Assembly (NCBI GenBank): GCA_023375785.1
Contig: SZWC01000811.1
Coordinates: 2,672-66,671 of the forward strand
Length of the DNA stretch: 64,000 bases
Reading direction: 5' to 3'
Source: Penium margaritaceum
Lineage: Eukaryota; Streptophyta; Zygnematophyceae; Desmidiales; Peniaceae
The notes beneath the pieces are model-generated. The model worked only from the letters and a program-made list of their open reading frames with translations, was not told the DNA's origin and made no database searches. The position numbers were made by a program, and so were the translations under genes. Positions 60,461-64,000 of the stretch are shown here, one piece after another (position 1 is the first letter of the stretch; every line of letters begins with the position of its first letter).

Positions 60461-61100
60461 AGGGTTCCCAAACCATTGTTTCTCCCTCTAACCATTTGTG
60501 ACTCATGTTATGAGTTGTCAATGTTGACCACACATAGTGGACTTCCTCGGTCATAATCAGTGATGTATGCATCCTTCGATCGGTCACTCTGCAGGCTAGC
60601 CAGACCATGCCACTACTTGTTGAATGTTTGTTAACATGCTAGTTGATAACTCGTGTTCTCAACCCATTGTTTCCCTCTCTGACCATTTGTGACTTGTGTT
60701 AGGAGTTTCAACGTTGATCACACACTATGAAATTCTGTTGACCATGGTTAGTCACATACGCCTACTTTGGTTTGTCATTGTACATGGTGACCACGCCGCG
60801 TCACTATGTATTGAATGTCTTTGTGATTTCTACTTGATATCTAGTCTTCCCAAACCATTGTTACCCCCTCTGACTATGTGTGACTCGTGTTGTGAGTTGT
60901 CAACATTGACCACATGAAGTGAACTTCTTTGGTCATGGTCAGTGACATATGCATACTTTGGTTTGTCACTGTGTATTGTGACCACACTGTGTGACTACAC
61001 ATGGAAGGTATTTGTACTTGCTAGTCGATAAGTAGTATTCACAAATCATTATCTTCCACTTTCACCATTTTTGACTCATGTTATGAGTTGTCATAGTTTG

Positions 61101-61480
61101 CCACACATAGTGACATTCTTTCGTAATGGTCAGTGACATATGCCTACTTTGGTTGATCATCGTGCATGTTGTCCACACCGTGCCACAACTTATTGAAGGT
61201 CCTTGTGCTTGCTAGTTGATACCTGGTGTTCCCAGCCCATTGTTTCCCCCTCTTACCATTTGTCACTCGTATAATGAGTTGTCAACGTTTACCACACATA
61301 GTGACATTCTTTCGTAATGGTCAGTGACATATGCCTACTTTGGTTGATCATCGTGCATGTTGTCCACACCGTGCCACAACTTATTGAAGGTCCTTGTGCT
61401 TGCTAGTTGATACCTGGTGTTCCCAGCCCATTGTTTCCCCCTCTTACCATTTGTCACTCGTATAATGAGTTGTCAACGTT
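61101..61480 (+). repeat. Perfect tandem duplication of one monomer
   Basis: Bases 61101-61289 and 61292-61480 are identical over 189 positions at a 191-bp offset, including rare variants TTTCGTAATGG, GCATGTTGTCC and CTCTTACCATTTGTCAC. Typical same-class monomers in the window differ at many positions, so this is a very recent event or an assembly repeat. Confidence 0.92.
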
Positions 61481-63131
61481 GACCACACACAGCGGATTTC
61501 TTTGGTCAAAGGCAGTACATATGCCTACTTTGGTCGGTCATTGTGTATGGTCGCCACACCGTGCTACTACTGATTGAAGGTCGTTGCACTTGCTAGTTGA
61601 GAACTGATATTCCCAGACCATTGTTTTCCCCTCTGACCGTTTGTGACTCGTTTTACGGTTGGTGAACGTTGACCACCCATATTGAATTTCTTTGGCCATG
61701 GTCAGTGACATATGCCTGGTTCGGCTGTTTGTTGTGCATGGTAGCCACACTGTGTCACTACGTATTGAGGTTCTTTGTCAATTCTAGTCAATACAAAGGA
61801 TTCCCAAACCATTGTCTCTCCCTCTTACCTTTTGTGATGCGTATTATGAGTTGTCAATGTTGGCCACACATAGTGGACTTCTTCGGTCACAGCCTGTGAC
61901 GTATGCATCCTTTGGTTGGTCACAGTGCAAGCTAGCCACACCGTGCCACTACTTGTTGAAGGTCTTTGTACTTGCTAGTTGATAACTAGTGTTCCCAACC
62001 CATTTTTTCCCCCACTGACCATTTGTGACTTGTGTTATGAGTTTTCAACGTTGACCACACACTGTGAAATTCGTGTGGTCATGGTTAGTGACGTATGCCT
62101 ACCTTGGTTTGTCACTGTACATGGTTGCCACGCCGTGTCAATACGCATTGAAGGTCGTTGTGCTTGCTAGTTGATATCTGGTCTTCCCAAACCATTTTTA
62201 CCCCCTCTGACTATCTTTGACTCGTGTAGTGAGTTGTCAACATTCACCACATGAAGTGAAATGTTTTGCCATGGTATGTGACATATGCATACTTTGGTTG
62301 GTCATTGTGAATTGTAACCACACTGTGCCACTACATATTGAAGGTAGTTGTACTTGCTAGTCAATAACTAGTATTCACAAACCATTATCTTCCACTTTGA
62401 CCATTTGTGACTCGTGTTATGCGTTGTCAAAGTTTACTACGCATAGTGACATTCTTTGGTCATGGTCAGTGACATATGCCTACTTTGGTTGGTCATCGTG
62501 CATGGTATCCACACCGTGTCACACCTTATGGAAGGTCCCTTTGCTTGCTTGTTGATACCTGGTGTTTCCAAACCATTGTTTCCCCCTCTGACCATTTGTG
62601 ACTCGTATTATGAGCTGTCAATCTTGACCACACACGGCGGATTTATTATGTCGAAGGCAGTACATATTCCTACTTTGGTTGGTCATTGTGCATGGTAGCA
62701 AAACCGTGCTACTACTGATTGAATGGCGTTGTACTTTCTAGTTGAGAATGGATATTCCCAGACTATTGTGTCCCCCCTTTGACCGTTTGTGACTCGTGTT
62801 ATGGTTGGTGAACATTGACCACCCACATTGAAATTCTTTGGTCATGGTCAGTGACATATGCCTAGTTTGGTTGTTTGGTGTGCATAGAAGCCACACCGTG
62901 CCACTACATGTTGAAGTTCTTTGTCCTTTCTAGTCGATACATAGGGGTCCCAAACCATTGTCTCTCCCTCTGACCATTTATGACTCGTGTTATGAGTTGT
63001 CAATGCTGACCACACATAGTGGACTTATTCGGTCATAATGTGTAACGTATGCATCCTTTGGTTGGTCATTGTGCACGCTAGCCACACCGTGCCACTACTT
63101 GTTGAAGGTCTTAGTACTTGCTAGTTCATAA

Positions 63132-63322
63132 CTAGTGTTCCCAGCCCATTGTTTCCCCCTCTGGCCATTCAAGACTTGTGTTTTGGGTTGTGAACGTTAA
63201 CCACCCGTATTGAAATTCTTTGGTCATGGTCAGTGACATATGCCTAGTTTGGTCTGTCACTGTACATAGTTACCACGCCGTGTCACTACGTCTTGAATTT
63301 CTTTGTGCTTTATAGTTGATAG
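63132..63322 (+). repeat. A/E mosaic monomer 4
   Basis: Class A ends with an E-like centre (CACCCGTATTGAAATTC and GCCTAGTTTGG), as at 1988, 3581 and 7402. Confidence 0.65.
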
Positions 63323-64000
63323 CTAGTCTTCCCATACCATTGTTACCCCCCTCTAACTATCTGTGACTTGTGTTCTGAGTTGTCGACGTTGATCACATGA
63401 AGTGAAATTCTTTGGTCATGGTCAGTAACATATGCATACTTTGGTTTGTCACTGTGCATGGTAGCCACATTGTGCCACTATATATTGAAGGTACTTGTAC
63501 TTGTACTTGCTAGTTGAGAACTTATATTCCCAGACCATTGTTTCCCCCTCAGACCATTTGTGACTCGTGTTATGGTTGGTGAACGTTGACCACCCATATT
63601 GAAATTCTTTGGTCATGGTCTGTGACATATGCCTAGTTTGGTTGTTTGGTGCACATAGTAGCCACACCATGCCACCATATATTGAAGTTCTTTGTCCTTT
63701 TTAGTCGATACATAGGGTTCTCAAACCATTGTCTCTCCCTCTGACTGTTTGTGACTCGTGTTATGTGTTGTCAATGTTGACCACACTTACTCGACTTCTT
63801 CGGGCAGAGTGACGTATATATCATTTGGTTCGTCACTGTGCATACTATCCACACTGTACCACTACTTGTTGAAGGTCTTAGTGCTTTCTAGTTGATAACA
63901 AGTGTTCCCAGCCCATTGTTCCCCGCTTTAATGATTTGTGCGTTGTGTTATGATTTTTCAATGCTGACCACACACTGTGAAATTTGTTTGATCATGTTTA

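Larger units (their letters stand above)
52819..64000 (+). repeat. Satellite array III
   Basis: About 11 kb of the same HOR satellite, starting in class E where the left side of copy B stopped and continuing to the window end. A-class starts are near 53187, 54331, 55704, 56848, 57993, 59123, 60650, 61985, 63132 and 63899. It contains an assembly gap with duplicated flanks, a CT microsatellite, and a perfect monomer duplication near 61.1-61.5 kb. No gene seen. Confidence 0.95.

Noticed and set aside
819-64000. CRISPR array
   Set aside because: There are no short identical repeats with unique spacers. The periodic unit is a 191-bp diverged satellite in a eukaryotic setting.
819-64000. CENP-B box in the satellite
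   Set aside because: I found no match to the mammalian box (TTCG....A..CGGG form), and plants are not expected to need it. The class F site is only an analogy.

Overview
This window is nuclear repeat DNA from a eukaryote. The LTR retrotransposons have the Ty1/copia and Ty3/gypsy domain make-up common in green plants, so a land plant or streptophyte alga is the likeliest source. I cannot name the species, and I see no host protein gene, tRNA or rRNA gene. Isolated Ns and one run of Ns show that this is a draft assembly.

About 39 kb is one satellite family in three blocks, all in the same orientation: about 819-26757, 44096-46580 and 52819-64000. The monomer is about 191 bp (189-192). Monomers fall into six recognisable classes, here named A to F, which recur in the fixed order A-B-C-D-E-F. 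Together they make a higher-order repeat (HOR) of about 1,145 bp. I count about 35 A-class monomers, so roughly 33-35 HOR copies. A-to-A distances cluster at 1,144-1,151 bp, with exceptions (about 376, 643, 945, 1,335, 1,527, 1,592 and 2,035 bp) that look like unequal exchange. One 507-bp TA-flanked, hairpin-bearing MITE sits in the first block.

The rest is LTR-retrotransposon fossils, all on the minus strand. Copia family 1 has three copies: C (5' end only, 1 to about 818), A (3' half, 26758 to about 30557) and B (full length with both LTRs, 46581-52818). Copy A abuts a broken Ty3/gypsy element (about 30558-44095). That element is itself split by a younger copia family 2 element (35485-42317, two 654-bp LTRs, target duplication GTCCC). 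Copies A and B sit at the same base of an E-class monomer and share flanking satellite variants, which suggests that a satellite block already carrying the element was duplicated. Both copia families carry, two bases inside the 5' LTR, a 14-base match to the anticodon arm of initiator tRNA-Met. This points to half-tRNA priming as in Drosophila copia.

The main result is the six-monomer HOR satellite invaded by copia and gypsy elements, a layout typical of centromeric or other heterochromatic arrays. Centromere function is inferred, not shown.
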